Assembly: GCF_003813775.1 (NCBI RefSeq)
Contig: NZ_RPDH01000002.1
Coordinates: 372,001-436,000, forward strand
Length of the DNA: 64,000 bases
Direction of reading: 5' to 3'
From: Chitinophaga lutea
GTDB lineage: Bacteria > Bacteroidota > Bacteroidia > Chitinophagales > Chitinophagaceae
Shown: positions 45,194 to 54,244 of the stretch, in pieces
Position numbering within the stretch: position 1 is the first letter of the stretch
Layout: every line of letters begins with the position of its first letter
Translations under genes and position numbers: made by a program
The notes under the pieces: model-generated
What the model was told of the DNA's origin: nothing
Database searches by the model: none
The model's input: the letters and a program-made list of their open reading frames with translations, nothing else

Positions 45194-45832
45194 ATGGAAA
45201 GGAAGATTTATGGACTTCAGGACGCACTGGCTATCCTGGGAGAAACCCGAAATGAGATTTTCAATTCTATCGACAATGGTTTTGAGGATTTCCTTAAAAT
45301 ATGGCAATTCATAAATACGCTGGAAGGAGGGCCGGTTAGCTACAAGATGAGAACGAAGGCAGGGATAGTTCATGAACAGATCAAGAAATACGCGATGAAT
45401 ACTCTGAGCGGAAAGGCCGGTATAAAAGTGGATGAATTCAGAGGAATTTTTGGTGTACAAATTAATGAGGAGTTGTTTATCAGATTCAAAAAAATGGATG
45501 ATACTTATGCCGTGCGTAATTTACAAACCTCACAGCACAAGACATACATGAAACAGGGATTTATTGAGGGATTTCCAAACGAGCCAACACTGTTGTTCGC
45601 CGGATATATTCCCGATAAAGCCTTCTCAAAGATCAAAGGGGCTTACATCGCATGCTGGATTGGCTCAGTCCTGGAATGGGTGGATGAGGCCGGCAATTAT
45701 CGGGTGGAACAAATGAGATTGGATTTTGATAGCGAAAGAGCAGACGAACTATTTCCAGCCATTGAAAAAAGAATTAAGGCCAAAAAGGGCACACACACCG
45801 GCGACAAGAAGACGGGTACGGACGGTGAATAA
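45194..45832 (+). CDS. Unknown protein paired with an HTH-ImmA/IrrE protein
   Basis: Not recognised. A soluble 212-residue protein with mixed alpha/beta composition and no obvious catalytic motif; its end is basic and Gly/Thr-rich (KAKKGTHTGDKKTGTDG). It lies 9 bases upstream of a gene for an HTH-metallopeptidase protein and shares a promoter with it. This arrangement resembles toxin-antitoxin pairs in which the second protein represses and inactivates the first, for example RosmerTA-type units, so a toxin or effector role is possible but unproven. AT content is higher than on either side. Confidence 0.65.
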   Translation: MERKIYGLQDALAILGETRNEIFNSIDNGFEDFLKIWQFINTLEGGPVSYKMRTKAGIVHEQIKKYAMNTLSGKAGIKVDEFRGIFGVQINEELFIRFKKMDDTYAVRNLQTSQHKTYMKQGFIEGFPNEPTLLFAGYIPDKAFSKIKGAYIACWIGSVLEWVDEAGNYRVEQMRLDFDSERADELFPAIEKRIKAKKGTHTGDKKTGTDGE

Positions 45833-45841
45833 TTTCCTTAC

Positions 45842-46885
45842 ATGAGACACTTTAATGCAGAAATATTAAAACTAGCACGAGAATCAAGATTTTTAACTCA
45901 GACGGAGCTTTCGATCAAGCTCGGGGTGGAGCAGGGCACCGTTTCTAAAATTGAGAATGAGACTTTATCCTGTGAAGAAAGTCTTGCTGCTAAGATTTCC
46001 GAAGTGTTAGATTATCCTATATCTTTTTTCTATCAGGAACGAAAGGTTTTTGTCGTAGAAGGTCATTACAGGCGGAAATTGTCGACCTCAGTGAAAAAAA
46101 TGAAACAATATGTTGCTCAAATGACATTAGCTGAGTGGCATTTCTGGAAGTTGATCGATGCAGTGGAATTGCCTCCTGTAAATCTCCCCAAATGGGATAT
46201 TAATCAGGACGGCGGAGCTAACATTGCGGCGAAATATGTTCGTGATTATTGGAAGATCCCCAAAGGACGAGTTTCAAATCTGACCAAATTTGTTGAAGAT
46301 AACGGGATTCCAATTATTCAGCTGGAACTTGGGGAGCTGGATGCGCTTAGTACATTTATACAAAATCAGATTCCAGTTATTTTCATTAACAAGAGCTTAC
46401 CGGCCGATAGATACCGGCTAACTATAGCACACGAGCTTGGACACCTTGTTATGCACTTTGGCGCTAAAATTGAAAATGGAAGAGATTTGGAAAGTGAGGC
46501 ATACCAATTTGCCATTGAGCTCTTAATGCCGGAAAACGAGGTTGGGTTGAGCTTTCAAAAATTAACTATCGAAAAATTGGCCAACTTGAAGGCATATTGG
46601 TATATCTCAATGCAGGCATTATTAAAATATGCCAATACCTTGACCCAAATCACCCCCAATCAATACAAATATCTTTGGATACAAATGGGCACACTTGGTT
46701 ATCGAAAATCCGAGCCCGTTAGTATTCCTAAAGAAAAGCCATTACTTATCTCAGAGATTATTGAAACCTATACGTCAGATCTTGATTATAGCAAGGAAGA
46801 ATTAGCCAAATTGTTGATGTGCAGCATGAACGATCTGGAAAGGTTATATTTTGATTCGATTAAACTCCGGGTTGTTCGCAAATAA
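45842..46885 (+). CDS. XRE-HTH / ImmA-IrrE metallopeptidase
   Basis: Protein of 347 residues: an N-terminal XRE helix-turn-helix (about 8-60, LTQTELSIKLGVEQGTVSKIEN) and a zinc peptidase domain of the ImmA/IrrE type with HELGH (197-201) and a downstream glutamate in ESEAYQFAIELLMP. The C-terminal 90 residues are unassigned. Proteins of this kind cleave a partner repressor or toxin. Its partner here is presumably the 212-aa protein encoded 9 bases upstream. The tandem repeats before the operon are the likely operator. Confidence 0.88.
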   Translation: MRHFNAEILKLARESRFLTQTELSIKLGVEQGTVSKIENETLSCEESLAAKISEVLDYPISFFYQERKVFVVEGHYRRKLSTSVKKMKQYVAQMTLAEWHFWKLIDAVELPPVNLPKWDINQDGGANIAAKYVRDYWKIPKGRVSNLTKFVEDNGIPIIQLELGELDALSTFIQNQIPVIFINKSLPADRYRLTIAHELGHLVMHFGAKIENGRDLESEAYQFAIELLMPENEVGLSFQKLTIEKLANLKAYWYISMQALLKYANTLTQITPNQYKYLWIQMGTLGYRKSEPVSIPKEKPLLISEIIETYTSDLDYSKEELAKLLMCSMNDLERLYFDSIKLRVVRK

Positions 46886-47095
46886 ATGTCCCATGTACAC
46901 AAGCATTGCTACTACTTGCCGAGCAAATGAAGATTTTTGTGCCGAATCCCGAATATCTTTAAATAATACCTACCTTTAAGTATAACTTTTTATCACCTTT
47001 TCCCTTCTTTCATTACTCCATTAGCTATCCCTAAAGCGCCAAATCCTGTAAAAGACCCCGACAACGCGAGAATTTAAATCCTAAATCGTAAAATT

Positions 47096-47368
47096 ATGCC
47101 TAAGTATGTTATCGAACGCGAAATTCCCGGCGCAGGAAAATTGTCAGGAGAAGAATTGAAAGCAATTTCACAAACTTCCTGTGGCGTCCTGAGCAATATG
47201 GGGCCCCAAATTCAGTGGATACACAGCTATGTGACCGGCGATAAAATTTACTGCGTTTATTTCGCGGCTAACGAGGAACTGGTCCGTGAGCACGCAAAAC
47301 AGGGCGGGTTCCCTGCGAATGCCGTCAACCAGGTGACTGCTATTATTGATCCTGCAACCGCAGAGTAG
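47096..47368 (+). CDS. DUF4242 protein
   Basis: Small 90-residue protein beginning MPKYVIEREIPGAGKLS, the DUF4242 hallmark, with the ferredoxin-like strand pattern QIQWIHSYVTGDKIYCVYFA. Some members bind nickel in vitro; the cellular role is unknown. It stands alone, with no operon partner on either side. Confidence 0.85.
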   Translation: MPKYVIEREIPGAGKLSGEELKAISQTSCGVLSNMGPQIQWIHSYVTGDKIYCVYFAANEELVREHAKQGGFPANAVNQVTAIIDPATAE

Positions 47369-47548
47369 GACTTATAAACACATTTGAAACCCCTGGCTCC
47401 TAAAAGGAGAAAGCCTGTAGATAGTTATTTACAGGTTCCAAACTCGTATTGAGCAGTACCGGGATAACATGAAGATTCAATACATTCCGGGAATGCCGTA
47501 AATTAGTTCTTCTATAGCAAGTAAGATTTTAGTTCCGCATTCTTTCCC

Positions 47549-48340
47549 TTACCCGACCCTCAACACCATCCCGGCCCCCTGTTTCGCATTACCCCAAATC
47601 CCCCCGTCCGGCTCCGGTGAGCCCATCTGAATGCCTATCGCTAACATCAGCGTTTCGTCTTCAGCTGCCGCATGCGGCAGCTGCATCGTGATCGTCTGCC
47701 GGTCTGTGGGCTGCGTCAGGTGCACCCAGGGTGTATCCTTCGTTTCCCGGCTTCTCGGGTACGGGCACCGCTGGTAGTCCCATTGAGGGTCGTGCATAAA
47801 GTCCTGGATAGGGCCGAAACTGAACACCAGCCGGTAGTACGACGCCTTCCACGGCGAAAACAGGTTCATCCCGGGAATGAGCGGCGGCACTTCGATGGTA
47901 GCGGTGCCCTGTTCCCGGTTGATGGAGGCATGCAGGGGCTGGCGGATGATGCCGCCGAAAGGGTGAACACGGTTGAGTTGAAACCCTTCCAGCAGAAATC
48001 TGTACCGTGAAATCCGGATGTTCCTTTCCCCGCGATTGCCGGTGTCGCATTTGAGCTGGATTTTTTTCATGATGGCGGTCAGTGGCGGAAAGACGTTATA
48101 ATCCGCCAGCCGGGCAACGGGGTGCAGCTGGTCGTGGATGTAGGCGGCGAGCTTTGCGCAGCCGGAAAATTCCACGTTGTTCTGCCGGGTGCGCTCGAAC
48201 TCGGGGGCTTTTTTGATTCTTTTCTTCGATACCCCGCCTTTCCTGCGGACAATAATGCGGTCGATGCCGGGGAGGCGGTAGTAAGTAAAGTCACCAACGG
48301 TGCCGGTAAACTGTGTAGCGTTCGGATCAAGGAATCCCAT
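47549..48340 (-). CDS. Hypothetical beta-rich protein
   Basis: Not recognised. The 263-residue product has no signal peptide or membrane helix, a basic N-terminal third (IVRRKGGVSKKRIKKAPEFERTR) and a beta-rich remainder. Bacteroidota carry families of such proteins of unknown function with the start MGFLDPN. The ATG at 48340 gives that start and is preferred to the upstream in-frame codon at 48364. A perfect 22-bp palindrome lies about 85 bases upstream. Confidence 0.65.
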   Translation of the reverse strand: MGFLDPNATQFTGTVGDFTYYRLPGIDRIIVRRKGGVSKKRIKKAPEFERTRQNNVEFSGCAKLAAYIHDQLHPVARLADYNVFPPLTAIMKKIQLKCDTGNRGERNIRISRYRFLLEGFQLNRVHPFGGIIRQPLHASINREQGTATIEVPPLIPGMNLFSPWKASYYRLVFSFGPIQDFMHDPQWDYQRCPYPRSRETKDTPWVHLTQPTDRQTITMQLPHAAAEDETLMLAIGIQMGSPEPDGGIWGNAKQGAGMVLRVG

Positions 48341-48867
48341 AGTGATAGCTTTAGGGTGAAACAATAGGAACTGAATTTAACACTATTTCCCAGACCTACC
48401 AACAAGCTATTTCCCACCTGGTTAGTTCCTTCTTTTAAAAGAAGGAATCAACAAGGGATAGAATAGGGCGGAACAAGGAAGGAACAAGGGCTCAACTCTC
48501 TGTAAATACAATGTCAGTAAAGCTTTCAAGCCGATTGAGGCTTGAGAATCCAAACTTACGATGGGATTGCTCGCTATAGTAGGAAAATCCTGTTGAAGCT
48601 CCCCCTTTTTGGGCTTCCGGTTAGGGGTTTACGCCTCTTGGTTAGCAAAACTTATTACCGATTACTCCGTTTGGTATTCAATGCGTTGCCACACGTTTGC
48701 GGAATCACCTGTTTAAGCCTTGCGAGCCTTCCGCCTTCTTCATCCTATTCAATATTTGCGGCCACTCCCGATTCATAGAATACGCGGGCAACGGGCTACC
48801 AATAGCCATAACCATCGCTTTTCACAAAGATGTTTGTTTGAAGGAGTGATGTGATCAACCGGTGAAA
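48341..48867. other. Intergenic region (527 bp)
   Basis: Contains the palindrome at 48426-48447 and a short direct repeat GGAACAAGG (48470-48478 and 48481-48489). A 78-codon open frame on the plus strand at 48542-48778 is not protein-like enough to call. Otherwise nothing recognisable. Confidence 0.5.
48426..48447. promoter_or_regulatory. Perfect 22-bp palindrome
   Basis: TTCCTTCTTTT followed directly by its reverse complement, 22 bases without loop or mismatch. It lies upstream of the minus-strand hypothetical gene and could be an operator or a cruciform. It has no T-run beyond the arms, so it is not a classic terminator. Confidence 0.5.
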
Positions 48868-51800
48868 CTACACCCGCCATCCCGCAGCTTTCTTCTCATC
48901 CACCAGCGTATTTTTCTGCTTCTCCGCATCCGCGGCATCCATACAGGTCTGCACCTGTATCTGGCCTTTCGTGCCCGTTTTGCCCTGGCGGATGAATAAC
49001 CGGGCGCCGCTCACCGCGATTTCCCAGAACTTCTCATTTTTCCCTTCGCCCTGCAAGAGGCGGATGGTGCCGTCGGGGAGGTTGTCTTGCGGGAGCAGGC
49101 TGTTGAGCGGGGCGGCATCGGCGGTTTTGCCGAGGTGTTTCAGCAGGTCTTCCAGTACACGCTGGGGCTGGAGGAGCCAGTCTTTCGCATATACCGTCAC
49201 CGTTTTCCAGCCGAAGCTTTCCAGGATCGCGGGGCGCTGGTAGTATTGTTCCAGTACGTTTTCGTGCTGGTAATACTGCTCGTCGTCCACGATGATGCTG
49301 AGGGTGTAGGCTTTGTCGTCCGGCCTGGCTTTTACGGCGAGGGAACATTTGAAACCGCTCTGGCCCACCTGTTCGCTGACGGAAAAGCCCTGCTGTTCCA
49401 GTTGTTCGCGGATCTCGCCGAGGATAACGGTACCGCCCGCACGGCGGTGGGCGGCGTGGCGGCCGGAAGACAGGCCGTGCAGGATGTTGCCGGCCATTTG
49501 CATGTTACCGGTGCTCACGGTTTCGGCGTATTGGAGGAAGCGGCGCAGGTAGTTGGCGCCGGCATTGTAGACGTTAGTGATCTGGTGATGGTGGATGCTG
49601 CTCACTACGGCCATGTGCTGTTTCGCGCGACTGAAAATCACGTTCAGCCGTTTTTCGCCGCCTTTCTTGTTGATGGGCCCGAAGTTCATCGACATCTTCC
49701 CGCGATGGTCGGGTGCGTAGCAAACGCTCATGATGATGATGTCGCGCTCGTCGCCCTGCACGTTTTCGAGGTTTTTCACGAACAGGCCGGTGAACTGGCC
49801 TTCGTCCATGCGCTCGGTGGCGTCTTCGAGCAGCTCCTCGAACTTCCTGTCGTTGGCGGCCAGTGTTTCCAGCGCGGTGTTGATGGCATGCTGCTGCTCC
49901 TGGCTGAAGGCTACGATGCCGATGCTTTCGGGGCGTTTTTTCAGGAGCATTTCACGAACGAGGTGGGCGATGTACGTGGCTTCGGCGATGTTGCCGCGTT
50001 TCAGGTACGTGCCGCCGGGCAGGTGATGGAAACTGATGCTGCGGTCGAGCAGGGCGGACACGTTGAACATGGCGTCCGACGGTTCCTTGACGCTGATAGC
50101 GGGTTTCGGCGCACTGTGAATGCTGCGGTCGGGGATGGTGAGCAGGCCGGCGTCGTAGAAGGCGTGGTTGCTGTAGCTGATCAGCGTTTCGAAATGGCTG
50201 CGGTAATGCCAGCCCAGCATGTAGCTGTTCATTTTACGGGCGCCCTGTACCAGCAGGCTGTCGGCGTCGGCGCTGAGGATCTCGTCCTCTTCATCGTCGC
50301 GCTCCAGGTCGTCCGGGTCGCCGCTTTTCGCGGAGAAGAAGTCCGTGGGCGGCATCTGTTTATCGTCGCCCACGATGATCGTTTGCGGGGCGCGGTAAAG
50401 GGAAGGCACGCCTTCTTCCAGCGTGATCTGGCTGGCTTCGTCAAATATCACGGCGTCGAAAAACGGCTGATCGAGCGCCAGGGAATCGCTCACGCTGAGC
50501 GGGCTCATGAGCCATACGGGTTTCAGGTCTTTCAGCACCAGGCCGCTGCTGCGGCTGGTGAGCTCGCGGATGCTTTTGTACCGCATGCTTTTGGCGAACT
50601 CGTTTTCGAGGAGTTTACGGCCTTCGGCATAATTGCGGGCTTCTTCCTGCTGCGCGGGCTCGAGCTGCGAGGCGGCTTTGCCGGACAGCTGCACGTGTTC
50701 TTTAAAACGCTCCCGCACATGCGCGCGGATGAAGTCGGCATTCAGCTGCAGCAGCGTGCCGTAACAATGCCTGATCTCTTCCACGGCTTTTTCGACGGTC
50801 TGGCCGGTGGTGTTGGCGAATGTTTTATCGTGACGGTAAAAATGCCGCAGGGTTTTATGGGCCATGCCGGCTTCCATTTCCGAAGGCGTCCAGGGAAGGG
50901 CGCGCAGCGCCTGTTTGAAGGCGGCGGGCATGCCGATGTAATTGCCCAGCGCGGGGAGCAGTTCTTCCAGTGCGGGCGCATTGAGGCGGATGCTTTCGAG
51001 CAGGTCGGCCAGTGTGCGGAACTGTTGTGGCGGCGCGTCCTGCAATACCTGTTGCAGGCCCTGGTCGAGGCGGTGGATCGGCTCATAGAGGCGCGCCAGT
51101 TGTATCACCGTGGTTTCGGCCTGCGGGTGCTGGAGCAGGTATTGCAGCGCGGGATCGTTGAGACCGCTGCGCAGGCGTTCGATGGAAAGCCAGGTGAGCT
51201 CGATATTGTCGATGTGGTAATGCTGCTGGGTATTGCGCCGCGTATCGGCGAGGCGGCGGGCGGCGTCGTACTCTTCCTTCAGCAAAGCCAGCAGCTGGCT
51301 GTACACGGGCGGTACGCTGTGCCGGGAAAAGTCGTACTGCGCCTGCATCTGTTTTTTCAGCCGGCGCCAGTTGCCGAACAGGAAACGCCAGAACGAATTT
51401 TCATACCGCGCGGCGATGGCCAGCGCCTGCAGCGTATCCTGCTCGCTGAACTTCTGCACCCAGCCGGCGTTCTGCGCGGCAGCCTGGTCGGCGGCCTGCT
51501 GCAGCGCCTTGCATTGCTGCACGGCTTTGGCGAAGTTCTGGGCCTGCGGCGTTTGCGGGTTCACCAGCTGCAGGTTGCCGCTTTCGGCGAGGGGCAGCAG
51601 GAGGGTGGCATGGCGCACCAGGTGCTGCAACGCGTCGAGCGTTTCGGCTTTCACGCCGGTGGCCTGCAGGGTTTGCAGTATATCGTCGAGCTGGGCGGTG
51701 CTGGTGGTGATGAGCGTTTGCAGGCGGGTAATCGGCTGCTCCGCGGCAAACACCTGTTCGTTCACTTTGCTCAGGGGATGCACGGCAAACACGGGATCGG

Positions 51801-54051
51801 CGCCGCTTTCTTCGAGCGCATCGCCCAGTTGCTCCACCATCGCACCGTATTGTAGCCACAGTTTGTAATGAGGCACGGTTTCTTCCACCGCGGCCTCTAG
51901 GGGCTGCAACTGTGGTTTGAGGGACAGCAGCCGTTCGATGAGGCTGCGGATGCCCACACCGGCCTGTTCCTGCTCACCGGCATGCGTATCATGAAAATGC
52001 TGGAGCAGTTCGAGCTGCCGTTGCAGGTTATGCAGCAGGGCGTTGCGTTTGACGGTGACGCTGTGCAGGTCCGGGCCGGCCTTCAGGAACGATTCGTAAG
52101 TCAGCTTCAGGTCTTTGATAAAACTGCGCTTGTCGCCCTGGCTGTCGTGAATATAACAGCACAGCTCATCGAGCCCCTGTTGTTTGAGGCGGTGGTACAC
52201 CACGTCGAGCGCGGCCCTTTTTTCACAGACGAACAGCACCTGTTTGCCGCGTGCCACGAAGTCGGCGATGAGGTTGGTGATGGTCTGGCTTTTGCCGGTG
52301 CCCGGCGGGCCCTGGATGATATAGCTTTCCCCGTTGCGGGCCTGGAGGATCGCCTGTGTCTGCGTGGGGTCGGCCTGTATCACATGATACCACTCATCCG
52401 GCAGCGATGCGGCCTCCATGGCGGAGGGCAGGGGTTTCGGCTCCGCGCTGAATAATTGTTCGAATACCGGGTGCTGCTGCGGCTGGTCGATCACCGCGTT
52501 GTAGTCCTGCACCAGGCTCATCTTTTTATAATTGAAATTCCCCAGCACCACATGGCAGGTGTCGAACTCCCAGCGATAGGGGTTCTGCTGCCCGTCCGCC
52601 AGTTCGAACAGTTCATGATCGGCCACGGCGGCGGGTACGGGGATGTCCTTTTTCAGTTTCTGCTGGTATTGCTGCAGCGTTTCACGGGCTTCTTTATAGA
52701 TCAGGCGGATGCGAGGCTTCTGCATGTATTGCAGCACGATGCCGCGGTTGGCGCCTTCCACCTGCACCTGCAATTGTCGGTGGAATGCTTCCACCGTCGT
52801 TTCCTCGAGGTCGATCATATCGGGCAGCACGATGCCGTACAGTTCCCTTAGCTGGTTGGCCAGCACGGGATTCACTTCGGCATTGTTATCGGTGATCTCG
52901 AGCACGTACTGATCACCGCCGGTCTGTTTTTTCTTTTTCAGTTCTACCGGGATAAGCAGCAGGGGGCTGAGGATGCTTTCTTCGGGCTCTTCGGGAAGAT
53001 TATGCCATTTGAGGAAGGCCACCACCAGCTTCAGCTGGCTGAAGCCGTATTCCTGCACGTCGCGGCGGGCTTCGAGCCTGATTTTATTCAGCACGGCGGG
53101 CAGGTACGGATGATCTTCGAAACGGAGGTATTTGTTGAGCGACAGTTCCTGCATACCGGTCACTTTCTCCGCGATCTCGTCGTTCCAGGTAAAGAGCAAC
53201 TCTGGACGGATGCTCTGGTGATGCAGCACCATCGGCACGCTGCTGAGTGTGAGGTTGGCGAAGCGGGCGTTGGATTTATAGAACAGTAACCGGTTGCGGC
53301 GGCTGGTGTCGAAGAGGCGGTTGCGCAGTTTGTTGAGGATGAATTCCTGCCGGGCGCTGCGTTCCTTGTACACCCAGCCGGCTACCTCGGTGAGGTCGGT
53401 CTGTTTTTCGGGATCGAAGTCGCGGTAATTTTCGAGGCGGTGGATCGCTTCCTGTAAGTCCTGCGTACGCCGGGCGCGGTCGAGCTCCGTCATTTCGGTG
53501 ATGAGCGTGCCTACGGCGGGATGGATCTGTTTATGCTGCAAGGGGTGCAGGCGCTGTGCGGCCAGTTCGTCGAGGTTTTCGGGATCATAGAGATCGAGCC
53601 CCAACGCCACGGCGGCCAGCACCTGGCCGAGACAAAAAATATCCGTTTGCTGGTCGTGGTGGCCGAGCAGTATTTCATAAGCACTGAAACCGGGCACATA
53701 CGCCGCATGCTGCAGGGGCTGCTGCGGATCTTTATGCACCTGCAGGTTGATGATACGGTCGTCCTCCGTTTTCAGTTTCACTTTATCCACCACTTCAAAG
53801 TGCGGGTTATGCTGCTGAAACAGCGCGGCCACCCGTTCCGGTGCGTCGAGCGGGGCGTGGGCGAGCAGTTCATCGGTATGAACGGTGCGGTTGTCCGCGA
53901 GCAGGGCATCCTGGTCGAAGGCGGCTACGAGGCCGGCGTCGTGTATGCGCTGTACGCTTTTAAAAAGCGGGAGAACGGCGGCGATCACATCGTCCGTGGT
54001 GTAGGCTCCGTGTTGAAAGGCGGTTTTCAGAAACTGCCGGAAAGAGATCAT
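48868..54051 (-). CDS. Kinase-like / DUF4011 helicase / Vsr-DUF559 nuclease / WGR fusion protein
   Basis: Single protein of 1727 residues. Residues 15-200 resemble the C-lobe of a Ser/Thr kinase (SVQRIHDAGLVAAF, later DQQTDIFCLGQVLAAVALGLDLY) but lack a recognisable ATP loop and HRD aspartate, so the domain is degenerate. About 240-560 is DUF4011, then a superfamily 1 helicase: Walker A GPPGTGKSQT near 582, VIFDEASQITLEEGVPSL near 1200, and a C-terminal motif ENVQGDERDIIIMSV near 1434. About 1540-1640 is a Vsr/DUF559-like nuclease (TLSIIVDDEQYY, SFGWKTVTVYAKDW). The end is a WGR domain (KFWEIAVSGARLFIRQGKTGTKGQIQ). ATG at 54051. Related DUF4011-helicase-Vsr proteins have been reported as anti-phage. 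Confidence 0.85.
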   Translation of the reverse strand: MISFRQFLKTAFQHGAYTTDDVIAAVLPLFKSVQRIHDAGLVAAFDQDALLADNRTVHTDELLAHAPLDAPERVAALFQQHNPHFEVVDKVKLKTEDDRIINLQVHKDPQQPLQHAAYVPGFSAYEILLGHHDQQTDIFCLGQVLAAVALGLDLYDPENLDELAAQRLHPLQHKQIHPAVGTLITEMTELDRARRTQDLQEAIHRLENYRDFDPEKQTDLTEVAGWVYKERSARQEFILNKLRNRLFDTSRRNRLLFYKSNARFANLTLSSVPMVLHHQSIRPELLFTWNDEIAEKVTGMQELSLNKYLRFEDHPYLPAVLNKIRLEARRDVQEYGFSQLKLVVAFLKWHNLPEEPEESILSPLLLIPVELKKKKQTGGDQYVLEITDNNAEVNPVLANQLRELYGIVLPDMIDLEETTVEAFHRQLQVQVEGANRGIVLQYMQKPRIRLIYKEARETLQQYQQKLKKDIPVPAAVADHELFELADGQQNPYRWEFDTCHVVLGNFNYKKMSLVQDYNAVIDQPQQHPVFEQLFSAEPKPLPSAMEAASLPDEWYHVIQADPTQTQAILQARNGESYIIQGPPGTGKSQTITNLIADFVARGKQVLFVCEKRAALDVVYHRLKQQGLDELCCYIHDSQGDKRSFIKDLKLTYESFLKAGPDLHSVTVKRNALLHNLQRQLELLQHFHDTHAGEQEQAGVGIRSLIERLLSLKPQLQPLEAAVEETVPHYKLWLQYGAMVEQLGDALEESGADPVFAVHPLSKVNEQVFAAEQPITRLQTLITTSTAQLDDILQTLQATGVKAETLDALQHLVRHATLLLPLAESGNLQLVNPQTPQAQNFAKAVQQCKALQQAADQAAAQNAGWVQKFSEQDTLQALAIAARYENSFWRFLFGNWRRLKKQMQAQYDFSRHSVPPVYSQLLALLKEEYDAARRLADTRRNTQQHYHIDNIELTWLSIERLRSGLNDPALQYLLQHPQAETTVIQLARLYEPIHRLDQGLQQVLQDAPPQQFRTLADLLESIRLNAPALEELLPALGNYIGMPAAFKQALRALPWTPSEMEAGMAHKTLRHFYRHDKTFANTTGQTVEKAVEEIRHCYGTLLQLNADFIRAHVRERFKEHVQLSGKAASQLEPAQQEEARNYAEGRKLLENEFAKSMRYKSIRELTSRSSGLVLKDLKPVWLMSPLSVSDSLALDQPFFDAVIFDEASQITLEEGVPSLYRAPQTIIVGDDKQMPPTDFFSAKSGDPDDLERDDEEDEILSADADSLLVQGARKMNSYMLGWHYRSHFETLISYSNHAFYDAGLLTIPDRSIHSAPKPAISVKEPSDAMFNVSALLDRSISFHHLPGGTYLKRGNIAEATYIAHLVREMLLKKRPESIGIVAFSQEQQHAINTALETLAANDRKFEELLEDATERMDEGQFTGLFVKNLENVQGDERDIIIMSVCYAPDHRGKMSMNFGPINKKGGEKRLNVIFSRAKQHMAVVSSIHHHQITNVYNAGANYLRRFLQYAETVSTGNMQMAGNILHGLSSGRHAAHRRAGGTVILGEIREQLEQQGFSVSEQVGQSGFKCSLAVKARPDDKAYTLSIIVDDEQYYQHENVLEQYYQRPAILESFGWKTVTVYAKDWLLQPQRVLEDLLKHLGKTADAAPLNSLLPQDNLPDGTIRLLQGEGKNEKFWEIAVSGARLFIRQGKTGTKGQIQVQTCMDAADAEKQKNTLVDEKKAAGWRV

Positions 54052-54244
54052 CGTCAAGGTAAATAATTAAGCTGAACTGAGATAGCCGGGCATATTCGGG
54101 CTGCCCAAAATTACCGGTTTCCGTCGTGGGGGCCAAGTGCAAAACATCCACATTTTCCGCTTCGATGTTGAATTCTTCCGCCTCGCTGTATCCGGGGCGG
54201 CCGCCGGGGAAAGACGGATTTAATTTGCGCTAAAAGCTCCCGGC

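Noticed and set aside
47414..47435. Hairpin CCTGTA...TACAGG after the DUF4242 gene as a terminator
   Set aside because: Only six pairs and no T-run on the plus strand.
48542..48778. A 78-codon frame between the orphan gene and the helicase
   Set aside because: Composition is not protein-like and it lacks start context or similarity to any family I know.
49087..51855. A 922-codon open frame antisense to the helicase gene
   Set aside because: It lies wholly inside the 1727-aa gene in which helicase motifs are in order; long antisense frames are common in GC-rich DNA, and its translation has no domain.
45194..54051. Calling the whole 45-54 kb stretch a defence island
   Set aside because: The two candidate systems are separated by a DUF4242 gene and an orphan, and no integrase, transposase or known defence marker is present, so the label would go beyond the evidence.
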